Shown here in pieces: positions 22,042-34,642 of a DNA stretch of 34,642 nt. Source of the stretch: Thermoleophilia bacterium (GTDB lineage: Bacteria > Actinomycetota > Thermoleophilia > Miltoncostaeales > Miltoncostaeaceae); assembly GCA_016780995.1 (NCBI GenBank), contig JADHKZ010000007.1, positions 1-34,642 of the forward strand, given 5' to 3'. Each line of letters opens with the position of its first letter. Position 1 is the stretch's first letter. The translations under genes were made by a program, and so were the position numbers. Below the pieces are notes generated by a model. It saw only the letters and a program-made list of their open reading frames with translations. It was not told the origin of the DNA and searched no databases.

Positions 22042-23469
22042 ATGGGCGCAGGCGTACCTCTCATCCAGGACCAGGGCCGGCTCGACGCCGTGTGGCAGCA
22101 GGTGCTCGAGCGGCTGCGCGGCGCGCTGAATGGCGCCACCTACAGCCTCACCTTCGAGCGCGCCCGGGCACTGGGGTTCGAGGACGGTCGCTTCCGGATT
22201 GGCGTGGAGACCGAGTTCGCGCGCGGGTGGATCGTGCAGCGCTACGACTCCCTGGTGCGCGACGCGCTGTTCGAGGTGCTGGGCAACGACGTCGCGGTCG
22301 CCGTGGAGGTGGTGCCCCCCGCGCCCCCGGCCGACGGGGATGGGCCCGCCCCACAGGCGGCCGCGCCCATGCCGCCACCGCCCGCGCGTGCGCCGGTCGC
22401 CCCGCCCGCGGCCAACGACGCGGCCGGCCGCCTGCAGGGCCGGTTCACCTTCGACGCCTTCGTCATCGGGCCCAGCAACCGCTTCGCCCACGCCGCGGCA
22501 CTGGCCGTGGCCGAGACGCCCGCGCGTGCCTACAACCCGCTGTTCATCTACGGGGGCGTGGGGCTGGGCAAGACCCATCTCCTCCACGCCATTGGCCACT
22601 ACGCGGCCGAGAACCATCCCGGCCTGGCGGTGCGGTACGTGTCGGTGGAGACATTCACCAATGAGTTCATCAACGCCCTGCGCGACGGCGGCATCCGGTC
22701 GTTCAAGGACCGCTACCGCAGCACGGACATCCTGCTCATCGACGACATCCAGATGCTGGAGGGGCGCGAGCAGACCCAGGAGGAGTTCTTCCACACCTTC
22801 AACGCGCTGCACGACCACGGCAAGCAGATCGTGATCTCCAGCGACCGGCCGCCGAGCGCCATCAAGACCCTGGAGGACCGCCTGCGGTCGCGCTTCGAGA
22901 TGGGGCTCATCACCGACGTGCAGCCGCCGGACCTGGAGCTGCGCATCGCCATCCTGCGCAAGCGGGTTCAGACCGACGGATACCAGATACGCGACCCCGA
23001 GGTGCTGTCGTTCATCGCCGCGCGGGTGTCCACGAACGTGCGCCAACTCGAGGGCGCCCTCATCCGCGTGATCGCCCACTCGTCCATATCAGGGCGTCCG
23101 GTCACTGTTGACCTGGCGCAGGAGGTGCTGTCCGACCTCTTCCCCACAGGGGGCGGGGAGGTGCGCATCGACGTCATCCAGGAGGCTGCCGCACGGCACT
23201 ACGGCGTGTCGTTGGATGAGTTAGTGGGTGAGAAGCGCACGAAGCGCGTGGTGGTGCCCCGCCAGGTGGCCATGTTCCTGTGCCGTGAGCTCACCGACGC
23301 CTCCCTGCCCGCCATCGGCCGGGCCTTCGGCGGCCGAGATCACACCACGGTCATCTACGCGGTGCAGAAGGTGACCAAGCAGATGTCCGAGGAGGGCGAG
23401 GTCTACGAGGCCGTACAGCTCCTCACCCAGTCCCTCACGGGACGCGCAGGCACCTCCCCCCAGGCCTGA
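22042..23469 (+). CDS. dnaA: Chromosomal replication initiator DnaA
   Basis: A 475-residue DnaA with all four domains: domain I (about 1-90; V-W-Q-Q-V-L-E-R-L), a Pro/Ala-rich linker (about 92-130), the AAA+ domain with Walker A G-G-V-G-L-G-K-T (171-178) and Walker B I-L-L-I-D-D-I-Q (about 230-237), and the DNA-binding domain IV with F-G-G-R-D-H-T-T-V-I-Y-A-V (429-441). It opens the origin and is also a transcription factor. The ATG follows the ATPase gene stop by 3 bases with no Shine-Dalgarno, so translation is probably coupled. Hairpins follow the stop. Confidence 0.97.
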   Translation: MGAGVPLIQDQGRLDAVWQQVLERLRGALNGATYSLTFERARALGFEDGRFRIGVETEFARGWIVQRYDSLVRDALFEVLGNDVAVAVEVVPPAPPADGDGPAPQAAAPMPPPPARAPVAPPAANDAAGRLQGRFTFDAFVIGPSNRFAHAAALAVAETPARAYNPLFIYGGVGLGKTHLLHAIGHYAAENHPGLAVRYVSVETFTNEFINALRDGGIRSFKDRYRSTDILLIDDIQMLEGREQTQEEFFHTFNALHDHGKQIVISSDRPPSAIKTLEDRLRSRFEMGLITDVQPPDLELRIAILRKRVQTDGYQIRDPEVLSFIAARVSTNVRQLEGALIRVIAHSSISGRPVTVDLAQEVLSDLFPTGGGEVRIDVIQEAAARHYGVSLDELVGEKRTKRVVVPRQVAMFLCRELTDASLPAIGRAFGGRDHTTVIYAVQKVTKQMSEEGEVYEAVQLLTQSLTGRAGTSPQA

Positions 23470-23473
23470 CCCA

Positions 23474-23513
23474 CGGGAAAATCCCGCGCGGTGCAGGCAC
23501 CGCGCCGAACGGC
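23474..23513 (+). terminator. Hairpin cluster directly after dnaA
   Basis: Three adjacent inverted repeats start 5 bases after the dnaA stop: CGGGA-AAA-TCCCG (23474-23486), GCGCGGTGC-AG-GCACCGCGC (23486-23505, perfect 9-base arms) and GCCG-AA-CGGC (23504-23513). No T-run follows. It may end dnaA transcription or insulate the origin. Confidence 0.5.
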
Positions 23514-23600
23514 GTCCTGTGGGGTACCCGGGTTTCCCCTGTGGACAGCCTGTGGAGAGCCGGGGGGAAACCCTGCCATCTATCCCCACTCCCCACAATG

Positions 23601-23620
23601 CCCCGTGGCTACGGGGTTTT
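23601..23620 (+). terminator. Hairpin plus T-run inside the origin
   Basis: CCCCGT and ACGGGG form a 6-bp stem with loop GGCT, followed by TTTT. This looks like a short intrinsic terminator, on the plus strand, for transcription leaving dnaA. Confidence 0.4.
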
Positions 23621-23743
23621 CGCTGTGGACGCCTGTGAGTAAACGCAGGGGTTTTCGGGATTTCCCCACAGGTAATCCACAGGCTCAAAAAAGGAGGTTA
23701 CGCAGCGATAACACGGTCCTATCCCCGACATCCACAGCACCTA

Positions 23744-23758
23744 TGGTGGTTACCACCA
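23744..23758. repeat. Perfect inverted repeat TGGTGGT-T-ACCACCA
   Basis: Seven-base arms around one central T, 8 bases after the last DnaA-box-like site and at the edge of the AT-richest stretch. It may be a binding site for an origin or dnaN regulator. It differs from parS and DnaA boxes. Confidence 0.7.
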
Positions 23759-23834
23759 CTTCTTAATCCCTTCGTTTACACCAACGTATGACATGACCTG
23801 TCAGGGGCGCGGGCAGGGGCGCCCCGGCGCCGGG

Positions 23835-23840
23835 TACGCT
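23835..23840 (+). promoter_or_regulatory. -10 element (TACGCT), leaderless promoter of dnaN
   Basis: TACGCT ends 6 bases before the GTG at 23847. No Shine-Dalgarno is seen. The promoter supports choosing this GTG over open codons upstream. Confidence 0.55.
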
Positions 23841-23846
23841 GCCGCC

Positions 23847-24950
23847 GTGCGTCTGACCTGTCCCCGCGATGAACTGGCCACCCGCCTGGCCCTGGCGTCC
23901 CGCGCCGCGTCGAGCAAGGGGACCATTCCGGTGCTGGCCAATGTGCTGCTGCGCGCCGAGGAGGGCGTTGTGGAGTTGGCCGCCACCGACATGGAGGTAT
24001 CGCTGCGCGTTCCCCTGGAGGACGCCGGCGTGGAAGAGCATGGCTCGGTGGTGCTCCCGCGGCTCGCCGCGGACCTGGTGAGGAGCATGGCCCCGGGTCC
24101 GGTGTCGCTCACGCACAACGAGAACGAGGGCCAGGTGCAGGTGTCGGGCGGTGGGTCGTCGTTCAGCCTCAACTGCCACCAGGCCGGCGAGTACCCGGAG
24201 CTCCCGCCCGACTCCGGCGTGGGCATCGCGGTACCGGCCGACAGGTTCGTGGCGTGCGCCGAGCGCGTGGTGCGGGCGGCCTCGCGCGACGAGACCCGCC
24301 CGGTGCTCACCGGCGTGCTGGTGCGCATCGGCCCCGACGGCCTCACCATGGCGGCCACTGACAGCTACCGCTTGGCCGTGCGCACCGTTCCGCTCGACTC
24401 ACCGCCCTCCGATGTGCGCGAGGCAATCCTCCCGGCACGCGCGGTGGGGGAAGCTGCCCGTCTTGCGGGGCAGGCCGGCACCGGCGACGTGGACATCGTG
24501 CTGGGTGAGTCCCAGGGCGTGCTGCGCGTGGGAGGCATCAGCCTCACCACCCGCCTCATCGACGGTCAATTCCCTGACTACCGCCAGCTCATCCCCGCTG
24601 AGTTCGACCACGACGTGCGCCTGGATCGCGCCGAGTTCCTGGCCGTGCTCACGCGCATCGGCGTGCTGGCGCAGCGCACGTCGCCACTTCGCCTCTCGTT
24701 CGAGCCGGGCCAGCTCACCGTGGCCACCGCCAGCGACCAGGTGGGCGAGGGACGCGAGTCGATGCCCGTGCCGTACCAGGGCGAGGCGCTGGAGATCGGC
24801 TTCAACGCCGACTTCCTGCGCGAGGGCGTGGAGGGGATTGACGGCGACGAGGTTCGGCTGGGCCTCATCAGCCCGCTTCGCCCCGGCCTGCTGCGCGGGG
24901 AGGGGGAGGATCACCGCTACCTCCTCATGCCCATCCGGCTCCCCGGGTAG
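23847..24950 (+). CDS. dnaN: DNA polymerase III sliding clamp (beta)
   Basis: A 367-residue beta clamp with three repeated clamp domains. The N-terminus R-L-T-C-P-R-D-E-L, then K-G-T-I-P-V-L-A-N-V-L-L-R-A and A-T-D-M-E-V-S-L are typical of domain 1. A-A-T-D-S-Y-R-L-A-V-R is the domain 2 signature, and F-P-D-Y-R-Q-L-I-P marks the start of domain 3. The C-terminus Y-L-L-M-P-I-R-L-P-G is the standard ending. It encircles DNA and tethers polymerase and repair enzymes. The GTG at 23847 fits the family N-terminus and a leaderless promoter. It is followed by recF after 4 bases. Confidence 0.96.
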   Translation: MRLTCPRDELATRLALASRAASSKGTIPVLANVLLRAEEGVVELAATDMEVSLRVPLEDAGVEEHGSVVLPRLAADLVRSMAPGPVSLTHNENEGQVQVSGGGSSFSLNCHQAGEYPELPPDSGVGIAVPADRFVACAERVVRAASRDETRPVLTGVLVRIGPDGLTMAATDSYRLAVRTVPLDSPPSDVREAILPARAVGEAARLAGQAGTGDVDIVLGESQGVLRVGGISLTTRLIDGQFPDYRQLIPAEFDHDVRLDRAEFLAVLTRIGVLAQRTSPLRLSFEPGQLTVATASDQVGEGRESMPVPYQGEALEIGFNADFLREGVEGIDGDEVRLGLISPLRPGLLRGEGEDHRYLLMPIRLPG

Positions 24951-24954
24951 GCCC

Positions 24955-26077
24955 GTGACGGCCGGCGCGTGGACGGCCACCCACCTGGACGTATCCGACG
25001 TCCGGTCGTGGACCCGGGTATCGGTGGACCTTCCGCCCGGCGGCATCGTGCTGTCGGGACCCAACGGCGCCGGCAAGACATCGCTGGTGGAGGCCCTGGT
25101 GATGGCCTGCCTCGGGGTGTCGTGCCGCACCACGCGCGACGCCGAGGTGGTGCGCACCGGTGCCCCGGCCCTGCACGTGGGGCTGGACCTCCTCGGCCCG
25201 GATGGCGCGCATCGCCGGGAGGTGGGCTACGCGCAGGGGCAGGGCAGGCGCCTGTCGCTGGACGGGCAACCCATGCGATCGCTGGGCGATTGGCGCGCCG
25301 ATGGCAGTGTGCTGGTGTTCCTGCCCGAGGAATTGCGTGCCGTGAAGGGTCCTCCCGCCGCGCGCCGGCGGCACCTGGACCGCCTGCTGGAGGCATCGGA
25401 GCCGGGCTATGGCGATTCCCTGGCGGCATATGGGTCGGCGCTGGCCCAGCGCAATGCCGCGCTGCGCCACGCACGGGCGGGCCGCGGCGGCGTGGACGCC
25501 GTGCTGCCATGGGAGGTGGCCTTGGCCGACCACGGGGCGGCCATCGTGGTGGCGCGCAGGCAGGCCATGCGGGCCCTGCAGGAGCCATTCGCCCGCTGGC
25601 TGCGCGACCTGGGCGGCGGGGCAGGCGGCGTGATCGCGCTGGAGTCATCACCGGCTGGCCTCGGGGACGTGGCCGACGACGACGTGCACGGCGCGCTGGC
25701 AGAGCGTCTCGAGCACGCGCGCCCTCGCGAGGTGGCCGCGGGCATGACCCTCGCCGGCCCCCACCGGGATGACGTGCTGGTGGGGCAGCAGCGCGACGGC
25801 GTGCTGGGCGACCTCAGGCGCACCGGCAGCCAAGGGGAGCAACGCACCGCGGTGCTGGCCCTGCTCATGGCGCATCGCGGCCACCTGGGCGAGAGGTCCG
25901 GCCTGCCCATCCTGGTGCTGGACGACGTGCTGTCGGAGCTCGATCCATCGCGCAGGGGCCTCCTGCTGGACGCCGCCGTGGGTGACGGCCAGTGCATCCT
26001 CACCACGGCCGACCCGACGGCCGCACAGGCCGCGGCCGACCGGGGCGCGCGGGTGATGGCGGTGAGGGAGGGGCTCC

Positions 26078-26088
<11 letters not shown>
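24955..26088 (+). CDS. recF: DNA replication and repair protein RecF
   Basis: A 377-residue SMC-like ATPase. Walker A G-P-N-G-A-G-K-T is at 35-42, L-P-E-E-L-R-A-V-K-G-P-P-A-A-R-R-R at about 122-138, G-P-H-R-D-D in the later core, the ABC-type signature S-Q-G-E-Q-R-T near 298, and Walker B L-V-L-D-D-V-L-S-E-L-D near 320. RecF loads RecA at single-strand gaps with RecO and RecR. The N-terminal G-A-W-T-A-T-H-L-D-V-S-D-V-R-S is shortened compared with many RecF proteins. The GTG start lies 4 bases after the dnaN stop. The end overlaps the DUF721 gene by 11 bases. Confidence 0.93.
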
Positions 26089-29112
<3,024 letters not shown>

Positions 29113-29113
29113 C

Positions 29114-31629
<2,516 letters not shown>

Positions 31630-31633
<4 letters not shown>

Positions 31634-32586
31634 GCGGAGCGGCCCACCGCCAGCAGGCCATCGCCCTGCCCGATGAGGCCCAGGCTCCACTCCACGGGGT
31701 AGGCCAGCAGCCTCACGGGCAGGGCGTCACCCCACCCACGTTGGCGGTCGCCACCGGCGGTGCGCGCGTCCACCGAGCCCGGCAGCACGCCCATCAGCGG
31801 AGTGGTGCGCAGCGATGCCACGCGGAACCCGGCGAGCGCCAGCACCCATCGCAGGGAGTCGCGGTCGTAGTGCACCAGGTGGCGGGGCATCTCCAGTCCG
31901 TCCCACGACCCGCGCGTGGCGCGCGCGGCCAGCGACCGGATGTTGGGCACGCCCACCACCAGGCGCCCGCCGGGGGCCAGCAGGCCACGGATGCTGCGCA
32001 GGGTGGCCAGGGGGTCGGGCACGTGCTCCAGCACCTGCGACATGCGGATGAGGTCCCAGGGGCCGTCGGGCAGGCCGCCTTCGTGCAGAAGGGCGTCCAG
32101 CGAGCCGTTCAGCACCCAGTGGTTGCCGCGCGCGCGCGCGGTCTCCACGGCCCGTGGTGATGGCTCCACGCCCCACGCCTCGTGGCCCGCACCGCGGAAC
32201 GCCATCACGGCCCCGCCGGTGCCCGCGCCCACGTCCAGCACCTTCATCCCCGGGCGCATCGGCCCGCCGGTCTCCGCCTCGGGGATGGCCACCCCCAGGG
32301 CGCGGGCCACCGGGGCGGGGGCCGTGCCCGCGCGCTGCAGCGCCCGGCGCGATGCCCGGGCGGTGACCGACTCGCCGCCACCGTGCTGCGGGTACTCATC
32401 CGGGTACCAGGCGGCGGGGTCGTCCGGCCATGGATCGGTGCGGCACAGCCGGCAGGCCGGGCACTCCACCACGCGGAACTCCCCGGGCATGCCCCGGCGG
32501 TGATCGTGGGCGCTCAGCACCTGCCGCCCGCCGGTGGATCCGCAGATGGGACACGCGGAGGGGTGGGTGGCGAGGGAGCCCGGCAC
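31630..32586 (-). CDS. Zinc-ribbon SAM-dependent methyltransferase
   Basis: A 318-residue class I methyltransferase. The N-terminus carries a four-cysteine zinc-ribbon-like motif, C12-P-I-C15 and C42-P-A-C45, followed after a linker by the SAM site V-L-D-V-G-A-G-T-G-G-A and Q-V-L-E-H-V-P-D-P with the post-I acidic region. The C-terminal part (P-R-H-L-V-H-Y-D-R-D-S-L) matches methyltransferases common in glycan and secondary-metabolite clusters. The substrate is unknown. The GTG at 32586 was chosen because TATCCT ends 7 bases upstream on the minus strand and the first cysteine follows closely; open sequence upstream overlaps fabZ. Convergent with gyrA, with stops overlapping in CTAG. Confidence 0.78.
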
Positions 32587-32593
32587 GCGCGGG

Positions 32594-32599
32594 AGGATA
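32594..32599 (-). promoter_or_regulatory. -10 element (TATCCT), leaderless promoter of the methyltransferase
   Basis: On the minus strand TATCCT ends 7 bases before the GTG at 32586. It lies back to back with the fabZ -10 at 32615, only 15 bases away. Confidence 0.55.
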
Positions 32600-32614
32600 C
32601 GGCCCCGAAACAAG

Positions 32615-32620
32615 TAGCCT
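32615..32620 (+). promoter_or_regulatory. -10 element (TAGCCT) of the fabZ-fabH-fabD operon
   Basis: TAGCCT ends 9 bases before the GTG at 32630. No Shine-Dalgarno is visible. The -35 region would overlap the divergent methyltransferase -10. Confidence 0.5.
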
Positions 32621-32629
32621 TGCCGGAAC

Positions 32630-33076
32630 GTGACGCCGCTCCCGGACCCCAAGGAGATCCTCCCGCACAGGGAGCCGTTCATCTTCGTCGACGAGATCCT
32701 CGAGCTCGTGCCCGGCGAGTCGGCACGCGCCCGGTGGACGCTGCGCCCCGACACCCCCTTCCTCGAGGGGCACTTCCCCGGTGAGCCCATCATGCCGGGG
32801 GTCATCATCGTGGAGGCCCTGGCGCAGACCGGTGCCCTGGCGGCGCTCTCCACTGACGACGGCAAGGGCAAGCTGGCCCTGTTCGCCGGCGTGGACAAGT
32901 GCCGGTTCAAGCGCCCCGTGCGCCCCGGCGACACGCTGGAGTTCGAGACCCGGGTCACCCGCGTGCGCGGCCCCATCGGCGAGGCCGAGGCCGTGGCGAG
33001 GGTGGGTGACGAGGTGGCGTGCCAGGCCATCCTCAAGTTCGCCATCGTCGATCGCGCCCAACTGGAGGGTCAGTGA
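32630..33076 (+). CDS. fabZ: 3-hydroxyacyl-[ACP] dehydratase FabZ
   Basis: A 148-residue single hot-dog fold dehydratase. The family start P-H-R-E-P-F-I-F-V-D-E-I is at residues about 12-23. The catalytic His is in G-H-F-P-G-E-P-I-M-P-G-V and the Glu in V-E-A-L-A-Q-T-G. K-C-R-F-K-R-P-V-R-P-G-D-T-L is also typical. It removes water from 3-hydroxyacyl-ACP in type II fatty acid synthesis. It is the first gene of an operon with fabH and fabD; the GTG of fabH overlaps its stop. The GTG at 32630 fits both the -10 spacing and the family N-terminus. Confidence 0.93.
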   Translation: MTPLPDPKEILPHREPFIFVDEILELVPGESARARWTLRPDTPFLEGHFPGEPIMPGVIIVEALAQTGALAALSTDDGKGKLALFAGVDKCRFKRPVRPGDTLEFETRVTRVRGPIGEAEAVARVGDEVACQAILKFAIVDRAQLEGQ

Positions 33077-34098
33077 GCCTGGTGGCGGCCACGGGCCGCA
33101 CCCGCCCGCGTGCCCGGCTCACCGGCGTGGGCACCTACGTGCCCGAGCGCGTGCTCACCAACGCCGAGCTGGAGGAGATGGTCGAGACCAGCGACGAGTG
33201 GATCGTGTCGCGCACGGGCATCCGCGAACGCCACATCGCCGCCGACGACCAGGCCACCACCGACCTGGCCGCCGAGGCGGTGCTGGACCTGCTGGAGCGC
33301 ACCGGCACCGACCCCGTGGACGTGGACCTGCTGGTGGTGGCCACCACCACGCCCGACTACGTTTTCCCCCCGTGCGCGCCGCTGGTGGGCACCAAGGCGG
33401 GCATGGACTTCGTGGCGGCCTACGACACCAACGCCGTGTGCTCGGGCTTCATGTACGGCATCGCCCAGGCCACGGGCATGATCGAGAGCGGCATCGCGCG
33501 GCGGGCCGTGGTGGTGGGGGCGGAGACCCTCTCGCGCATCATCGACTGGGACGACCGCGCCACCTGCGTGCTGTTCGCCGACGGCGCAGGCGCCGTGATG
33601 CTGGAGGCCGACGGGGGCGAGCAGGGAAGCGGCGTGATGGGCGTGGAGCTGGGGTCCGACGGCAGCAGCCCGTCCGACCTCTGGGTTCCCGCGGGCGGCA
33701 CCCGCACGCCGCGCACCGACAGCACGCCGCGCCCCGACACCTGCATCCAGATGAACGGCCGCGAGGTGTTCCGGTTCGCCACGCGCATCCTGGTGGAGAG
33801 CTCGCAGCGTCTGCTGGACGAGGCCGGCCTCACCATGGACGACGTGGACCTGCTGGTGGCCCACCAGGCCAACGAGCGCATCCTCGACCACGCGTCGGAG
33901 CGCATGGGCATCCCGCGCGAGAAGGTGGTGATGAACCTCGACCGCGTGGGCAACACCTCGTCGGCCAGCATCCCGCTGGCCCTGGCCGATGCCCGCGACC
34001 AGGGAATGCTGGAGGAGGGCGCACTGGTGATGATGGTCGGGTTCGGCGCGGGGCTGACATGGGGCAGCGTGCTGGTGCGCTGGGAGCCGCGCGCATGA
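33073..34098 (+). CDS. fabH: 3-oxoacyl-[ACP] synthase III FabH
   Basis: A 341-residue KASIII. The catalytic Cys is in T-N-A-V-C-S-G-F (about 120), His in V-A-H-Q-A-N-E-R-I and Asn in V-G-N-T-S-S-A-S-I-P. The N-terminus G-V-G-T-Y-V-P-E-R-V-L-T-N and W-I-V-S-R-T-G-I-R-E-R are family hallmarks. It condenses acyl-CoA with malonyl-ACP to start fatty acid synthesis; a branched- or straight-chain preference cannot be read. The GTG overlaps the fabZ stop (GTGA), with GGAGGG at 33064-33069. The stop overlaps the fabD ATG. A basic leader of about 14 residues precedes the fold. Confidence 0.96.
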   Translation: MSLVAATGRTRPRARLTGVGTYVPERVLTNAELEEMVETSDEWIVSRTGIRERHIAADDQATTDLAAEAVLDLLERTGTDPVDVDLLVVATTTPDYVFPPCAPLVGTKAGMDFVAAYDTNAVCSGFMYGIAQATGMIESGIARRAVVVGAETLSRIIDWDDRATCVLFADGAGAVMLEADGGEQGSGVMGVELGSDGSSPSDLWVPAGGTRTPRTDSTPRPDTCIQMNGREVFRFATRILVESSQRLLDEAGLTMDDVDLLVAHQANERILDHASERMGIPREKVVMNLDRVGNTSSASIPLALADARDQGMLEEGALVMMVGFGAGLTWGSVLVRWEPRA

Positions 34099-34642
34099 TC
34101 GCCCTGCTCTTCCCGGGCCAGGGCGCCCAGCAGGTGGGCATGGGCCGCGACCTGGCCGACGCCTTCCCGGTGGCCGCCGACACCTTCGCCGAGGCCAACG
34201 ACGCCCTGGGCTACGACATCACCAAGATCATCTTCGAGGGCCCCGAGGAGGACCTGGTGCGCACCGACGTGTGCCAGCCGGCCATCCTGGCTATGAGCGT
34301 GGCCTGCCTGCGGGTGGCGCGCGACCATGGCCTTGGGGGCGACCTGGCGATGGGCCACTCGCTGGGCGAGTTCTCGGCGCTGGTGGCGTGCGGGTCCATC
34401 GGGTTCGCCGAGGCCATCCGCCTGGTGGGCGAGCGTGGCGCGGCCATGCAGGCCGCGGGCGAGGAGCGCCCCGGCACCATGGCCGCCATCCTGGGCCTTT
34501 CCGACGGCGACGCCGAGGCCCTGTGCGCCGAGACGGGCGACGTGTGGCCCGCCAACTACAACTGCCCGGGCCAGGTGGTGGCATCGGGCAGCGTGGAGGG
34601 CATCGAGCGCCTGCTGGCCATCACGGCCGAGCGCGGCATCAA
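34095..34642 (+). CDS. fabD: Malonyl-CoA:ACP transacylase FabD, 3'-truncated
   Basis: The first 182 residues of FabD; the frame is open at the window end. The start L-F-P-G-Q-G-A-Q-Q-V-G-M-G is diagnostic. The catalytic Ser is in M-G-H-S-L-G-E-F (about residue 88), and R-G-A-A-M-Q-A-A and W-P-A-N-Y-N-C-P-G-Q follow as expected. It moves malonyl from CoA to ACP, supplying FabH and later condensing enzymes. The ATG overlaps the fabH stop (ATGA). The operon probably continues with acpP or fabG/fabF outside the window, which cannot be seen here. Confidence 0.95.
   Translation, partial: MIALLFPGQGAQQVGMGRDLADAFPVAADTFAEANDALGYDITKIIFEGPEEDLVRTDVCQPAILAMSVACLRVARDHGLGGDLAMGHSLGEFSALVACGSIGFAEAIRLVGERGAAMQAAGEERPGTMAAILGLSDGDAEALCAETGDVWPANYNCPGQVVASGSVEGIERLLAITAERGI

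Larger units (their letters stand above)
23470..23846. other. oriC: Right half of the replication origin (dnaA to dnaN)
   Basis: A 377-base non-coding region. After the hairpins at 23474-23513 there are DnaA-box-like nonamers: minus strand at 23540-23548 (CTGTCCACA), 23551-23559 (CTCTCCACA) and 23624-23632 (GCGTCCACA); plus strand at 23662-23670 (TTCCCCACA), 23673-23681 (TAATCCACA) and 23728-23736 (ACATCCACA). An A-run sits at 23687-23692. The most AT-rich stretch is about 23737-23795, a candidate unwinding element, and it contains the palindrome at 23744-23758. The dnaN promoter ends the region. Most boxes deviate at one to three positions, as expected in a GC-rich genome. Confidence 0.8.

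Noticed and set aside
23585-23600. CCCCACTCCCCACAATG as an extra coding start inside the origin
   Set aside because: No open frame of meaningful length follows and the region is full of DnaA-like boxes and hairpins.

Overview
This looks like the replication-origin region of a very GC-rich, high-GTG-start bacterium, most likely an actinomycete-type lineage. A Thermoleophilia-like relative is my best guess from gene order, protein wording and the GyrB architecture. I cannot prove the taxonomy without a search. The window carries the classical origin block (rpmH, rnpA, yidD, yidC, khpB, rsmG, parA, parB on the minus strand; dnaA, dnaN, recF, a DUF721 gene, gyrB, gyrA on the plus strand). No insertion sequence, phage gene, CRISPR array or pseudogene was seen, and almost every base is coding.

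Layout. Positions 1-9720 hold a plus-strand run of nine tightly overlapping genes for envelope glycan synthesis and export: a truncated glycosyltransferase, a GT4 enzyme, a phosphoglycosyl transferase, an ATP-grasp enzyme, a Wzz-like co-polymerase, a membrane-anchored beta-propeller, a MurJ-type flippase, a GT39-like membrane glycosyltransferase and a polyprenyl-phosphate GT2. Positions 9784-12574 hold three separately promoted plus-strand genes: a secreted protein with an RPE repeat and a cysteine-less DsbA-like domain, UDP-glucuronate decarboxylase, and an ABC ATPase without a permease. Positions 12588-16289 hold a minus-strand hydrolase/ring-cleaving dioxygenase pair (mhqED-like), tatC-tatA, a divergent chorismate mutase, a DUF151 nuclease and tRNA-Ile(GAT). 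Positions 16287-20979 hold the minus-strand parB-to-rpmH operon, with a near-perfect parS at 18640-18655. Positions 20980-23846 are the origin: DnaA-box clusters lie on both sides of a two-gene unit made of a GHKL-type ATPase with a winged-helix tail and dnaA. Positions 23847-31633 hold dnaN-recF-DUF721-gyrB-gyrA. Positions 31630-34642 hold a zinc-ribbon methyltransferase (minus) and a fabZ-fabH-fabD operon (plus, cut by the window end).

How the parts work together. The glycan genes form a plausible lipid-linked pathway: the phosphoglycosyl transferase primes undecaprenyl phosphate, GT4 enzymes extend it, MurJ flips it, Wzz controls its length, and the GT2 enzyme feeds a lipid-linked sugar to the GT39 enzyme outside the membrane. 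The origin block supplies initiation (DnaA), segregation (ParAB-parS), clamp, repair and supercoiling functions. A recurring promoter architecture is visible: a TAnnnT-like -10 hexamer 6-11 bases before a start codon, with no Shine-Dalgarno sequence, implying leaderless or nearly leaderless mRNAs for about a dozen genes.

The most interesting candidate for something undescribed is the small GHKL ATPase/winged-helix protein (21310-22038). It sits three bases upstream of dnaA, inside the bipartite origin.
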